50,116 bases of DNA, from NCBI GenBank assembly GCA_964636575.1, contig CAZWSE010000006.1:1-50116 (forward strand), in the 5' to 3' direction. This document shows, one piece after another, positions 7,890 to 15,718 of the stretch. Both the position numbers and the translations under genes were made by a program. Every line of letters begins with the position of its first letter. Position 1 is the first letter of the stretch. Below the pieces are notes generated by a model that ran no database searches, was not told the DNA's origin, and was given only the letters and a program-made list of their open reading frames with translations. Origin of the DNA: CAZWSE01 sp964636575 (GTDB taxonomy: Bacteria; Pseudomonadota; Alphaproteobacteria; Rhodobacterales; Rhodobacteraceae).

Positions 7890-9173
7890 TTAGCCAAGCA
7901 GTTTAAGCTCGCCCGTGGTTGCGATGTCAGGCTGCTGCGCATTGGCAACGATCTTGAGATCCAGCATATCGCCGTCCCGCTGCCATTGCCCGCCCACAAG
8001 GGGTGTCTTGGAGACATTGGGCACAGGACCGGTTGACCAATCCACGTTGCCCACAATGGTGTTCAGTTTGGTGGCTGCAATCGCTGCGGTGATCGCCATT
8101 GGATCATCCAGATCCTCAGTACGGCCAATGACGTCTGCGGCGACTTCAAACAATGCGTGCTTGAACCCGATCGGCTGGGTCCACGGACGGCCTGTCGCGG
8201 CGGTGTATCCGTCCGCGAGTTCTTTTGCAGAGTCCTGCGTGAGCGATGAGTTAAACGGATGGTTCGGGGACCACCACACTTCGGATGTCAGCCCGTCACC
8301 ACGTGCGCCGAGGCTTTCCACCACCGACGGGAACAGGATTGCTTTGCCGATTGTCGCGACTTTGGGGTTGAACCCTTGCTGCGCGGCCTGAGCCCAGAAT
8401 GTTCCAAAGTCTGGTGGGATCATCACGCCAGTGACCAGCTCACATCCAGCGTCTTTGAACGCTGCAATCTGGTTGGAAAAATCATCCGACAAAGGTTGAT
8501 ACCGGCCTGGGTCAGTCAGTTCATACCCTTCAGCTGCAAGCGCAGGCGGCAAACCAAGTTTGGCATCACCCCAAGCATTCCCGTCTGCATCGTTGGGGAA
8601 CAACCCGCCGACTTTTTTGGCTGCACCGCTTTGGCCCCAGATATCAAGGAATACGCCGATAACATCCTCAAGCCCCCAGAAGAAGTGGAACGTGCTTTGG
8701 AACCCTTCGGCGGGGTTACCACCCCGACCAAAGAAGTAGGGCTGCCAAGGGGCATCGGTTGTAATGCAGGGCACCTCGTTGATTTCGCATTGATCTGCGA
8801 CGGGGTTGGTCGTGTCAGGCGTGGCGGCGGCCAGCATGATATCGACTTCTTCGCCCAAGATCAGATCAGCGGCCACTTCGGCGGCGCGGTTGGGGTTGGA
8901 CTGGCTGTCGCGGTAGTGAATTTCGACATTCCAAGCAGACCCGTTGTTTTGCAAGCCACCCGCAAAGGTCTGTTTGATGTTTTCGATGATGTAATCATCC
9001 GCTTCGGCAAAGCCTGCGAGCGGCCCCGTCTTAGGGCTTACAAACCCAAGCTTTAAGGTCTTGTTTTGCGCATAGGCCCGCGTACCCGTCAGGATCGCGG
9101 GTGCAGCAACCGCCGCACCGGCCGTTTTAAGAAACCGACGGCGTGTCGGTTGCGTGATGAGTTTTACAGTCAT
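7890..9173 (-). CDS. ABC transporter substrate-binding protein (LivJ/Peripla_BP_6 type) with Tat signal
   Basis: A 427-residue periplasmic binding protein. The N-terminus carries a twin-arginine signal (PTRRRFLKTAGAAVAAPAIL, cleavage after AYA), so it is probably exported folded. The mature protein opens with KTLKLGFVSPKTGPLAGFAEAD, the start of the Peripla_BP_6 domain. At 427 residues it is longer than typical LivJ (about 370), as in aromatic- or amide-binding relatives. A strong GGGAGG lies six bases before the ATG. It is the fifth-to-sixth gene of the catabolic operon and precedes the four other components of the importer, so it probably selects the operon's substrate. The ligand is unknown. 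Confidence 0.92.
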   Translation of the reverse strand: MTVKLITQPTRRRFLKTAGAAVAAPAILTGTRAYAQNKTLKLGFVSPKTGPLAGFAEADDYIIENIKQTFAGGLQNNGSAWNVEIHYRDSQSNPNRAAEVAADLILGEEVDIMLAAATPDTTNPVADQCEINEVPCITTDAPWQPYFFGRGGNPAEGFQSTFHFFWGLEDVIGVFLDIWGQSGAAKKVGGLFPNDADGNAWGDAKLGLPPALAAEGYELTDPGRYQPLSDDFSNQIAAFKDAGCELVTGVMIPPDFGTFWAQAAQQGFNPKVATIGKAILFPSVVESLGARGDGLTSEVWWSPNHPFNSSLTQDSAKELADGYTAATGRPWTQPIGFKHALFEVAADVIGRTEDLDDPMAITAAIAATKLNTIVGNVDWSTGPVPNVSKTPLVGGQWQRDGDMLDLKIVANAQQPDIATTGELKLLG

Positions 9174-9191
9174 GTTTTTCCTCCCAGAAAT

Positions 9192-9225
9192 GCCCGTACC
9201 TTCTGAACGTGAGGTACTTTCGGGC
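9192..9225 (-). promoter_or_regulatory. Hairpin between the dehydrogenase and binding-protein genes
   Basis: GCCCG-TACCT and AGGTA-CTTT-CGGGC form two 5-bp helices with a four-base bulge and a ten-base loop, in the 64-base gap before the binding-protein gene. It may protect the downstream message or act as an RNA processing site. There is no T-tract. Evidence is structural only. Confidence 0.35.
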
Positions 9226-9237
9226 GTCGTGACACGT

Positions 9238-10164
9238 CTATTTTGGCAGAATTGCCTCCAGTTGTCTTAGATGATGTGCGACCCGCGCTTTGGTGTCTTC
9301 AAGATCGGTATCTTCCCAATCGCGAAGCCCTGCACCAGCGGCCATACCTGTCCGTCCTTCGTCGAGCATCGTTTGCAAATACGCGGACGGATCAGGGCTG
9401 GTTTCAAGATCGAACAAAACTTGTTTGTGGATGTCTTGTGTTAGCTCCAAGCCCACAAGATCGGCGTTTTCCAGCGGCCCCAGAACCGCGAGCCGCCGAC
9501 CGAAGCTGGCTTTGACAACATCATCGACCGCTTGGGCAGAGCATATCCCGTTTTCGACAAGACTGATCGCTTCGCGCCAGAGCGCGTGTTGCAACCGGTT
9601 TCCGATGAACCCAGGCACATCCTTTTCGACCATAACGGGCGTTTTTCCCGCCGCTGCGAGCAAGTCGTGCGTGGCCTGCGCTAAAGTCGGGTTCGTCCAT
9701 TCGGTTTTGACGACCTCGACCAAGGGGATCATATGCGGCGGGTTCCACCAGTGGGTTCCGAGCGCGCGATGACGCGACTTTAACCCGCCCATGATCTTGC
9801 TGATCTGAATGACCGATGTGTTGGAGGCTAAAATAGCGTCCTCGCCCGCGTGTTCCTCGATTTGGGCGAAGATACTTTGCTTAAGCTCCAGCTTTTCGGG
9901 GGCTGCTTCAAACACGTAGCCCGCATCTGAAACCGCTGACGGCAGATCATCGCACAGCGCGACCCGAGCAACGCTTTCTTCAATCTCGTTTTCTGCCGCC
10001 CCGAGCAGATCAAGGCTTTGCGCAATCCGTGAAGGCGCAGACGACAGCATGTCTGCCACTGGATCGGTCAGGTTAACCCGGTGACCCGCACGCGCAAAGG
10101 TCAACGCGATGCCATGGCCCATAAGACCTGCACCAATGACTGCAATGGGGGGCAATGTGCTCAT
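9238..10164 (-). CDS. 3-hydroxyacyl-CoA dehydrogenase family protein, candidate 3-hydroxy-5-oxohexanoate dehydrogenase
   Basis: A 308-residue NAD-dependent dehydrogenase. A Rossmann motif (VIGAGLMGHGIA, residues 9-20) is followed by SNTS at 114-117, the catalytic His at GTHWWNPP (His138), and the C-terminal dimer domain opening with VPGFIGNRLQHALWREA. The HWWNPP-type centre belongs to members acting on free hydroxy acids (L-gulonate and carnitine dehydrogenase relatives) rather than on acyl-CoA esters. In the phloroglucinol pathway a member of this family oxidises (S)-3-hydroxy-5-oxohexanoate to triacetate, and the flanking cyclase, reductase and BKACE genes fit that assignment (inference). 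Its start overlaps the reductase stop as ATGA. Confidence 0.85.
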   Translation of the reverse strand: MSTLPPIAVIGAGLMGHGIALTFARAGHRVNLTDPVADMLSSAPSRIAQSLDLLGAAENEIEESVARVALCDDLPSAVSDAGYVFEAAPEKLELKQSIFAQIEEHAGEDAILASNTSVIQISKIMGGLKSRHRALGTHWWNPPHMIPLVEVVKTEWTNPTLAQATHDLLAAAGKTPVMVEKDVPGFIGNRLQHALWREAISLVENGICSAQAVDDVVKASFGRRLAVLGPLENADLVGLELTQDIHKQVLFDLETSPDPSAYLQTMLDEGRTGMAAGAGLRDWEDTDLEDTKARVAHHLRQLEAILPK

Positions 10165-10949
10165 CCGGCTGTGTACCCACCGTCGGCGTAAAGAATGTGC
10201 CCAGTGTAAAAGTCAGAGGCTTTGGACGCTAGAAACAGTAGCGGCCCTGCGAGATCTTCCGGCTCGCCCAACCTGCCTTTGGGCACCCGCGACAAGAAAC
10301 CATCGCGCACAGTTTTAGCGGCGTCCGTGTCTTCAAACATCCATGCCGTCAAAGGCGACCGGAACACCGTCGGCGCAATCGCGTTTACCGTGATCCCCGT
10401 TGGCCCAAGTTCACAGCCAAGGGCCTTCGTCATACCATCAACCGCCGCCTTAGACGCGCAATAGGCTGTGTATCCCGCAGGATGCCCCAAAAGCCCACGG
10501 GCGGATGAGACCAAAACGATCTTGCCGCCTTCGCCTTGCGCTTTCATCTGCTTGGTTACAGAGCGCGCGATCAGCCAACTTTGCGTCACATTGGCGTCCA
10601 TGACACTGGTGAATGTGTCGGGTTCCATCTCGTCAATCTTGGCGACCTTGTTCATGCCAGATGCCACAACCAGAATGTCGACACGCCCAAAGGCCTTCAC
10701 TGCTTCGGCAACCATCACATCGCAGGCGGCTTCACTGTCGGGTCTTGCATTGATCTGGTGTGTATCGCCTTTGCAAGCGGCGGCGACTTCGGACATTGCA
10801 TCCGCATTTCCAGCCGCCAACACGACCTTACAACCGGCGCCCGAAAGGCACTGCGCCGCAACGGCCCCAAAGGCACCAGAAGCCCCGGTGATCAGAGCGA
10901 CCTTACGTCGGACATCGAACATGGAAAGCGGGTTATCGAGCGCATTCAT
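10161..10949 (-). CDS. Short-chain dehydrogenase/reductase, candidate phloroglucinol reductase
   Basis: A 262-residue classical SDR: TGASGAFG cofactor motif (residues 21-28), catalytic Ser at VSS (148-149), Tyr163 and Lys167 in YCASK, and the C-terminal GHILYADGGYTAG. The usual NNAG motif is replaced by VASG (95-98). Phloroglucinol reductases are NADPH-dependent SDRs related to polyhydroxynaphthalene reductases. This gene sits between the 3-hydroxyacid dehydrogenase and cupin genes, so it is the natural candidate to reduce phloroglucinol to dihydrophloroglucinol (inference). I chose the ATG at 10949, which has GGAG eight bases upstream. It overlaps the next gene by four bases. Confidence 0.88.
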   Translation of the reverse strand: MNALDNPLSMFDVRRKVALITGASGAFGAVAAQCLSGAGCKVVLAAGNADAMSEVAAACKGDTHQINARPDSEAACDVMVAEAVKAFGRVDILVVASGMNKVAKIDEMEPDTFTSVMDANVTQSWLIARSVTKQMKAQGEGGKIVLVSSARGLLGHPAGYTAYCASKAAVDGMTKALGCELGPTGITVNAIAPTVFRSPLTAWMFEDTDAAKTVRDGFLSRVPKGRLGEPEDLAGPLLFLASKASDFYTGHILYADGGYTAG

Positions 10950-10954
10950 TGCGG

Positions 10955-11308
10955 TTACTCCGGCCGTTTGCCGTCGGGATACGGGATCACGACGAGCATT
11001 TTGCAAATGTGGTTGGACTTGTTTTCAATGCGTCGCACTTCGCCCGGTGGGATCGTGCAGCTGTCCATCGCGTGCAGTACTGTTTCTGTGCCATCGACCT
11101 CGATGGTCATCTCGCCCTCTAGGACGACATAAACTTTCTCAAAGGGAGTGCTGTCAGGCCCTGCCCCGCCGCCAGGCAAGAATTGGGAAAAGCCCACCCA
11201 TTGGTTTTCGGGCCCTCCGTCTTCGAAACCTTGAAGCCGCAGGCCCGTCACGCCCCAATGATTTGGAGCATCATAGACTTCGGCATCTGCAAAGCGTTTG
11301 ATTTGCAT
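10955..11308 (-). CDS. Small single-domain cupin protein
   Basis: A 117-residue protein made of one cupin barrel: FEKVYVVLEGEMTIEVDG is the first cupin motif and CTIPPGEVRRIENKS the second. The metal-binding His pair of motif 1 (HxH) and the His of motif 2 are not present where expected (VYVV.. and EVRR), so a mononuclear metal centre like that of cupin dioxygenases is doubtful. It overlaps the hydrolase stop at 11308 and is followed after five bases by the reductase. It may be an isomerase, a ligand-binding helper or a non-catalytic partner of a neighbour. I cannot assign a reaction. Confidence 0.8.
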   Translation of the reverse strand: MQIKRFADAEVYDAPNHWGVTGLRLQGFEDGGPENQWVGFSQFLPGGGAGPDSTPFEKVYVVLEGEMTIEVDGTETVLHAMDSCTIPPGEVRRIENKSNHICKMLVVIPYPDGKRPE

Positions 11309-11949
11309 TACTGAGCCTCCTTTGTGTGTTTCTCAAAAAGTGCGGGCAAGAATGTTGCGAGCGTGCTCATTTCTTCAAAGCAATGGGTGTGCAGTCGCTT
11401 TAGATCGTCTTCCTTGATCGCAAAGCGTCGCAGCAGGCCAGACAGAACGGGAATATTGGGTGTCATTTCGCCCAACCAAAACCGGCTGCGCATCACGCAT
11501 CCCTCCGCCGTATCGTGAACCATGTGAACCATTTTCCCAACGCTGAAAGGGGCCTTTTGTGGACCCACATGCGCGTGGATTGCCACCGAGACACCGGCCC
11601 GCCCAAAAGCGCTTGTGTCGAAAATTTCAGAAGGATCGTGAAACTGGACTTTTATGGCCTGCACAGGGCCGTTTCCCAGCTTTTCGCGAACCAGATGTGT
11701 CCCGCCGATATATCGGCCCGTACCACGTTCGCCTTTCCACGCACTTGAAACATGGTCTTCGGGGTGCCACGGCAAATAGTCTTCGGTCGTCTCGACGTGG
11801 CCGAACCACCACTCCACCATCGCGCCTGTGCACCCCGGCATAGGCGTGCGCACGGCAACAATGCCGCCGCCTTCAGGTCGCATAAGGCACCCATTCTCAA
11901 AAGGGTGAGGATTTTGTTCGACCATTTCGTCGGCGCGATCTACCCACAT
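11308..11949 (-). CDS. Phloretin/2,4-diacetylphloroglucinol (DAPG) hydrolase family protein
   Basis: About 213 residues from the ATG at 11949. The core has ENGCLMRPEGG, TPMPGCTGAMVEWWFG, WHPEDH (62-66) and HTHCFEEM (187-194). The His189/Glu193 spacing and the HPEDH motif match the zinc ligands of PhlG-type hydrolases, which cleave the C-C bond between an acyl group and a phloroglucinol ring. That activity would release phloroglucinol from acylphloroglucinols such as phloretin. The start is uncertain. The open frame extends to a TTG at 12012 without a ribosome site, while a good GGAGAGG plus ATG at 11990 opens a different frame that stops after 16 codons. The protein is shorter than PhlG (about 290). 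Confidence 0.78.
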   Translation of the reverse strand: MWVDRADEMVEQNPHPFENGCLMRPEGGGIVAVRTPMPGCTGAMVEWWFGHVETTEDYLPWHPEDHVSSAWKGERGTGRYIGGTHLVREKLGNGPVQAIKVQFHDPSEIFDTSAFGRAGVSVAIHAHVGPQKAPFSVGKMVHMVHDTAEGCVMRSRFWLGEMTPNIPVLSGLLRRFAIKEDDLKRLHTHCFEEMSTLATFLPALFEKHTKEAQ

Positions 11950-11989
11950 GGCAGATTGCACCGAACCAAGGCGTCGGAAGCGCGTTGCA

Positions 11990-12829
11990 TTAGAATGCCT
12001 CTCCAGCCTCAATGCGGTACGCTTGCTTTTTGTCAGTCATTGCAACCAACCGGATGATACAGCCGTCGCCGCGGTCCCAGTTCCAAGGGAAGAATGCGAA
12101 GGTGACGCGCTTACCGGTCACTGCATCAAGATCACCGCCCACGTTTTCAATCCCGAGAATACCGTTCGAGAAGAGCGTATTGTGAACCGGTTCCCACTCA
12201 GGGAAGTCGTCTTTCCAGTCATTCCCGCCGGACCATTCCTTATACTCGGCCTCCAGATGCGGAAGGATCGGACCGTTGCGTTGCGGACCAATGGCGGTAG
12301 CAAGCGGGTGGTCGTTGGCTTGAGTGTCGTGCCCTACAACCTTCACACCTTTTTCGACCATCCAATCCGCGGCCGACTGAACCAGACCCGGGCAATAAGC
12401 AAAATAATCGCCATCTTCGTATTGCTTGTGCCAACCTGTGTTGATGATCAGCACATCGCCGGGACGGATTGCGTGACCGCAGGCTTTTTCCAAATCATCA
12501 CCAGTGATCGATTCCCACTTCTTCTTTGGGATCGATACAACAATGCCTGTTCCAAAAAAGTGCGGCAGCGGTACTTCGTCAATGAATGGTGTGCCTTGGA
12601 CAACGTGCGCGGGGGCATCAATGTGCGTGGTAACGTGCATTGTGGTGGTGATCGTTTGGCTCAGAACGCCCGACTTTGCCATGTAGTGCTTACGCTCGAT
12701 GGCGACATCTTTGAAGTAGGGCCAGTTCGGGCACTGATAGCCGAAACGGTGGCTCAGGTTCACGAACTCAAGCCCCATGTCGTTGTCCAAATTGTCTTGA
12801 AATTCTATGCCTCGAACGGTGACGGTCAT
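11990..12829 (-). CDS. Cyclase family (kynurenine formamidase-like) hydrolase, candidate dihydrophloroglucinol cyclohydrolase
   Basis: A 279-residue metal-dependent hydrolase of the cyclase family (PF04199). The hallmark HxxxHxDxxxH is complete: His65, His69, Asp71 and His75 within MHVTTHIDAPAH. A second conserved part is GDVLIINTGWHKQ, then GHDTQANDHPL. Family members open amide or carbon rings with a divalent metal; one is the dihydrophloroglucinol cyclohydrolase that opens the reduced ring to 3-hydroxy-5-oxohexanoate. It is the first gene of the operon, directly behind the divergent IclR gene, so its promoter drives the whole set. Its stop overlaps an out-of-frame ATG (TAATG). A formamidase function is possible but fits the context less well. 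Confidence 0.88.
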   Translation of the reverse strand: MTVTVRGIEFQDNLDNDMGLEFVNLSHRFGYQCPNWPYFKDVAIERKHYMAKSGVLSQTITTTMHVTTHIDAPAHVVQGTPFIDEVPLPHFFGTGIVVSIPKKKWESITGDDLEKACGHAIRPGDVLIINTGWHKQYEDGDYFAYCPGLVQSAADWMVEKGVKVVGHDTQANDHPLATAIGPQRNGPILPHLEAEYKEWSGGNDWKDDFPEWEPVHNTLFSNGILGIENVGGDLDAVTGKRVTFAFFPWNWDRGDGCIIRLVAMTDKKQAYRIEAGEAF

Positions 12830-12895
12830 TCTTCTCTCCCAAAGTTTTGTGTTTGGATAGATCGTGCACAGGGTTCAGGCATCGGTCAAATAAAA

Positions 12896-12928
12896 ACCGC
12901 ATAGTGAGCAATATGCACCGCATTGCGA
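12896..12928. promoter_or_regulatory. Candidate IclR operator: two direct repeats spaced 21 bp
   Basis: The 164-base divergent region between the cyclase and iclR genes contains ACCGCATNGNGA twice, starting at 12896 and 12917. The 21-base spacing is two helical turns, placing both copies on one DNA face. This would suit an IclR dimer or tetramer controlling both directions. Function is inferred from position and repetition. Confidence 0.45.
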
Positions 12929-12993
12929 TACATCTTGAAGTATGATTATTCTGTTGAAACGCCGATCAATCCAACCCGAGGCCCACTTGCCAA

Positions 12994-13752
12994 ATGCCTA
13001 AAACTCAACAGCAATCCAGTCGTTCCGGCATACAGGTCATCGCCCGTGCGGCCGAGATTCTTCGGGTTCTCAAAGCAGAACCACGCGGTGCGAGCCTTGG
13101 GCAAATCGCGACAGCCGTAGGGCTTCCACGCTCAACCGTTCAAAGAATCGCAGGTGCCCTGCAAAACGAACGGTTGGTGATTGCCAACCCCAATGGGCGC
13201 GGTCTGCGCCTTGGCCCAGAGATCAGCGCCCTGTCGCATGCTATGCGCAACGATGTGATCGTGACGTGCCATGATCTGCTGACGAAACTTGCCCGCGACA
13301 CCGGCGAGACCGCAGATCTATCGGTCATGCGCGGACGCGGAATGGTGTTTTTGGATCAAGTGTCTGGCGACAGTCACAGGCTTCGCACGGTGTCTTCTGT
13401 GGGCGACATCTTTCCTTTGACGAAACCTGCAAACGGTAAGGCCGGTCTTGCCCTTTTGCCACGCCCCCGCGCGCAGGAACTGATTGAGCGAGAATGGGCG
13501 ACCTTGGGTGTAGACGGCGACATAGAAGCAATGTTTGAGGCGTTGGATACGATTAAGGCCGAGCGTTTGGCCTATGACCTTGGCGACCACACTGCAGGCA
13601 TTGCCGCGATCGGTTTTGCATTTGCTGACCCTACTGGCGAGATCTACGCGATTTCTGTTCCAATTCCGATGACACGGTTGAATGATGTTAAAGCCTCGGT
13701 TGAGCTTGCTTTGCTCAAAACTGCCCTGCAGCTGGATCGAATGATGGCTTAG
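12994..13752 (+). CDS. IclR family transcriptional regulator
   Basis: A 252-residue regulator. The N-terminal winged helix-turn-helix (about residues 14-72) reads IQVIARAAEILRVL, SLGQIATAVGLPRSTVQRI and RGLRLGPEI; the rest is the IclR effector domain (GETADLSVMRGRGMVFLDQ, GKAGLALLPR, GIAAIGFAFADPTGEIYAIS). IclR proteins generally control degradation of aromatic or small carboxylic compounds, activating or repressing according to effector. It is divergent from the twelve-gene operon and its last four bases overlap the convergent FAD hydroxylase stop, so it probably controls the operon. There is no clear ribosome site close to the ATG. Confidence 0.93.
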   Translation: MPKTQQQSSRSGIQVIARAAEILRVLKAEPRGASLGQIATAVGLPRSTVQRIAGALQNERLVIANPNGRGLRLGPEISALSHAMRNDVIVTCHDLLTKLARDTGETADLSVMRGRGMVFLDQVSGDSHRLRTVSSVGDIFPLTKPANGKAGLALLPRPRAQELIEREWATLGVDGDIEAMFEALDTIKAERLAYDLGDHTAGIAAIGFAFADPTGEIYAISVPIPMTRLNDVKASVELALLKTALQLDRMMA

Positions 13753-15503
13753 TGCCCCAAGACCGCGCTGAGAACACGGCGCATTTCTGCGTCCGGATCT
13801 TTGACTGCACCGTTGCTGCGCCAACAGACATGCTGATCCGGTCGTGTCAGGATGCAGCCTGCATCCCCGACTTCACGCGCGCGTGCCCAGTCGCCCGTGT
13901 GGTCAATGAACTGCTGTCGCGGGCCGATCACGTGCACATTTATAACAAGTCCAAGCTCTGCTCCGACTTTTGTGGCAGCCGTAGCCCAGTCTTGCCCGCC
14001 CAAGCCCGTGAAAAGTGAGAACGCGCCCTGCCCAGCCAGATCAAGGGTTGAGTGCTTTCCACCCTGCGCATCATAGACCCAAGCATGCGGCAACCGTGCG
14101 CCCGGCCATGTTGTGGGTTGATAGTGCAAGTCTGCATCTTTCTCGAATGCCGGCATAGGCTGGCCATCGGTCACAACGGCACCAGAGCTGTACCGTTGGT
14201 TCATCTCAATTCCGTGGCAATCAAATTCGTACTTCTTGAAGGCAATGGCTTTGTTAAGTGCGTCGCGTTGTGCCTCAGCCTCTTCCGATGAGCCGCATCG
14301 AGCGTCCATGTTAGCCTTGATGACATCATAGTCCGTACCGCCGGTCATTCCGAGCGCCTCAAAAATCGGACCAAATTCGCCAATGGATTGATTGGCGCGG
14401 GTCACGATCTGTTTGGCGATCGGAGCGCGCTCCGCATCATAACTGTCAAGCAGTCCCGCTCGGGCTTGGTCTTTCAACACAGCCGAAAGCTTCCAACACA
14501 GATTGAAGGCATCCTGAATAGAGGTATTGGACCCCAACCCGTTCGATGGCGGGTGTCTGTGGGCGGCGTCCCCCATAATGAACACGCGGCCATTGGAAAG
14601 TTTGGTCGCATAGGCGTCATTCACGGTCCACGTGTTGGCAGAAAGCAATTCGATCTCAAGTTCAGGGTCACCAACCAACTGTCGCGCAACGTCGGTTGCC
14701 ATTTCAGCGTCCACAACGGGTGCAGGTTCGTTGATGTCGTACCCCCACACGATCAGCCATTCGTTCCATGGCCTAATCATACGGACCAATCCCATACCGA
14801 TGCCGCCCACATCTGCGCCGGGTTGCATGACCCAATACAAAACGCTCGGGCGATGGGCGACGTATTTGCTGAGATCCGCACGGAACAGAATGTTCATCGA
14901 TCCGCCGACGCCCATTTTGCCTTCAATTGGCAGATCTTCGTTCTGGGCCACCCGAGAGCTGCCGCCGTCTGCGCCAATCAGGTACTTTGATCGAATGGTT
15001 ACTTCTTCACCGGTCAACCGGTCCAGACAGGTCGTAGTCACGCCGTCTTCGTCTTGGGTGTGATGCAGGTATTCCGTGCTCATGCGGGCTTGGGTGCCGC
15101 GTTTGCAGGCTGTTGAGAACAAAATCGGCTCCATAAAGGTCTGCGGCAGGTCGTTCATGAAAGTCGGGCTGCTCAGCAAGTGTTCGGCCTTTGAAAGCGG
15201 ATGCGTACCCCAAGACTTCATCCGACCAATTTCTTCGCCCGCCAAGCTTTCGCAAAAGACGTTTTCACCCATCAGTTCTTGTTCGGTAGCATGAAGGTAG
15301 GCCTCTGCCTCGACGTCTTTACCCAAATCGCGCAGCACCTCCATGGTGCGCTGGTTGGTAATGTGCGCCCGCGGCGTGTTGGCGAGCCAGCGGTATTGGT
15401 TCACCGCGATGTTCTCAATTCCATAGGTCGACAGAAGTGCCGCAGATGCAGACCCCGCTGGGCCGGTTCCAATAATCAGAACATCTGTTGTCATCTGTGG
15501 CAT
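13749..15503 (-). CDS. FAD-dependent aromatic hydroxylase (TfdB / 2,4-dichlorophenol 6-monooxygenase-like)
   Basis: A 584-residue class A flavoprotein monooxygenase. FAD-binding GTGPAGSA lies at 12-19; the DG motif is YLIGADGGSSRV and the GD motif GRVFIMGDAAHRHPP. The C-terminal thioredoxin-like domain contains HAWVYDAQGGKHSTLDL, typical of the PheA/TfdB phenol hydroxylase group. These enzymes use NAD(P)H and O2 to hydroxylate phenols ortho to the hydroxyl group, some with halide loss. I chose the ATG at 15503 with GGAGG seven bases upstream. It is transcribed towards the iclR gene and lies just upstream of the catabolic operon on the same strand. It may prepare a phenol for that pathway (inference). 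Confidence 0.88.
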   Translation of the reverse strand: MPQMTTDVLIIGTGPAGSASAALLSTYGIENIAVNQYRWLANTPRAHITNQRTMEVLRDLGKDVEAEAYLHATEQELMGENVFCESLAGEEIGRMKSWGTHPLSKAEHLLSSPTFMNDLPQTFMEPILFSTACKRGTQARMSTEYLHHTQDEDGVTTTCLDRLTGEEVTIRSKYLIGADGGSSRVAQNEDLPIEGKMGVGGSMNILFRADLSKYVAHRPSVLYWVMQPGADVGGIGMGLVRMIRPWNEWLIVWGYDINEPAPVVDAEMATDVARQLVGDPELEIELLSANTWTVNDAYATKLSNGRVFIMGDAAHRHPPSNGLGSNTSIQDAFNLCWKLSAVLKDQARAGLLDSYDAERAPIAKQIVTRANQSIGEFGPIFEALGMTGGTDYDVIKANMDARCGSSEEAEAQRDALNKAIAFKKYEFDCHGIEMNQRYSSGAVVTDGQPMPAFEKDADLHYQPTTWPGARLPHAWVYDAQGGKHSTLDLAGQGAFSLFTGLGGQDWATAATKVGAELGLVINVHVIGPRQQFIDHTGDWARAREVGDAGCILTRPDQHVCWRSNGAVKDPDAEMRRVLSAVLGH

Positions 15504-15718
15504 TCTGTTTCCTCCCAAAAACACTTCAGAGGAGTATTCACACAACATCTAACAAGGCAAAGACATTTGTTTGAAGTATTGGCTAAACACCGAAACGATG
15601 GGCTGATGGGTAAGTCTAAATTTGGGCTAAGCAGACTTACCTACTCCTAAGCGGCAGGTTAGTCTTTCTGAGGCATGGCACGTTTTGCGGGCCATGGAAC
15701 CAAGGAGACCTTTGCGCA

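Noticed and set aside
8259..9056. A 265-codon open frame on the plus strand over the binding-protein gene
   Set aside because: Antisense to a clear Tat-exported binding protein and without a recognisable fold.
3559..10164. Carnitine degradation (BKACE plus carnitine-dehydrogenase-like protein)
   Set aside because: There is no betainyl-CoA thioesterase, no quaternary-amine importer and no carnitine regulator here, while an SDR, a cyclase and a phloretin-hydrolase family protein point elsewhere.
15504..15548. N-terminal extension of the FAD hydroxylase
   Set aside because: GGAGG seven bases before the ATG at 15503 and the flavin motif position support the shorter form.
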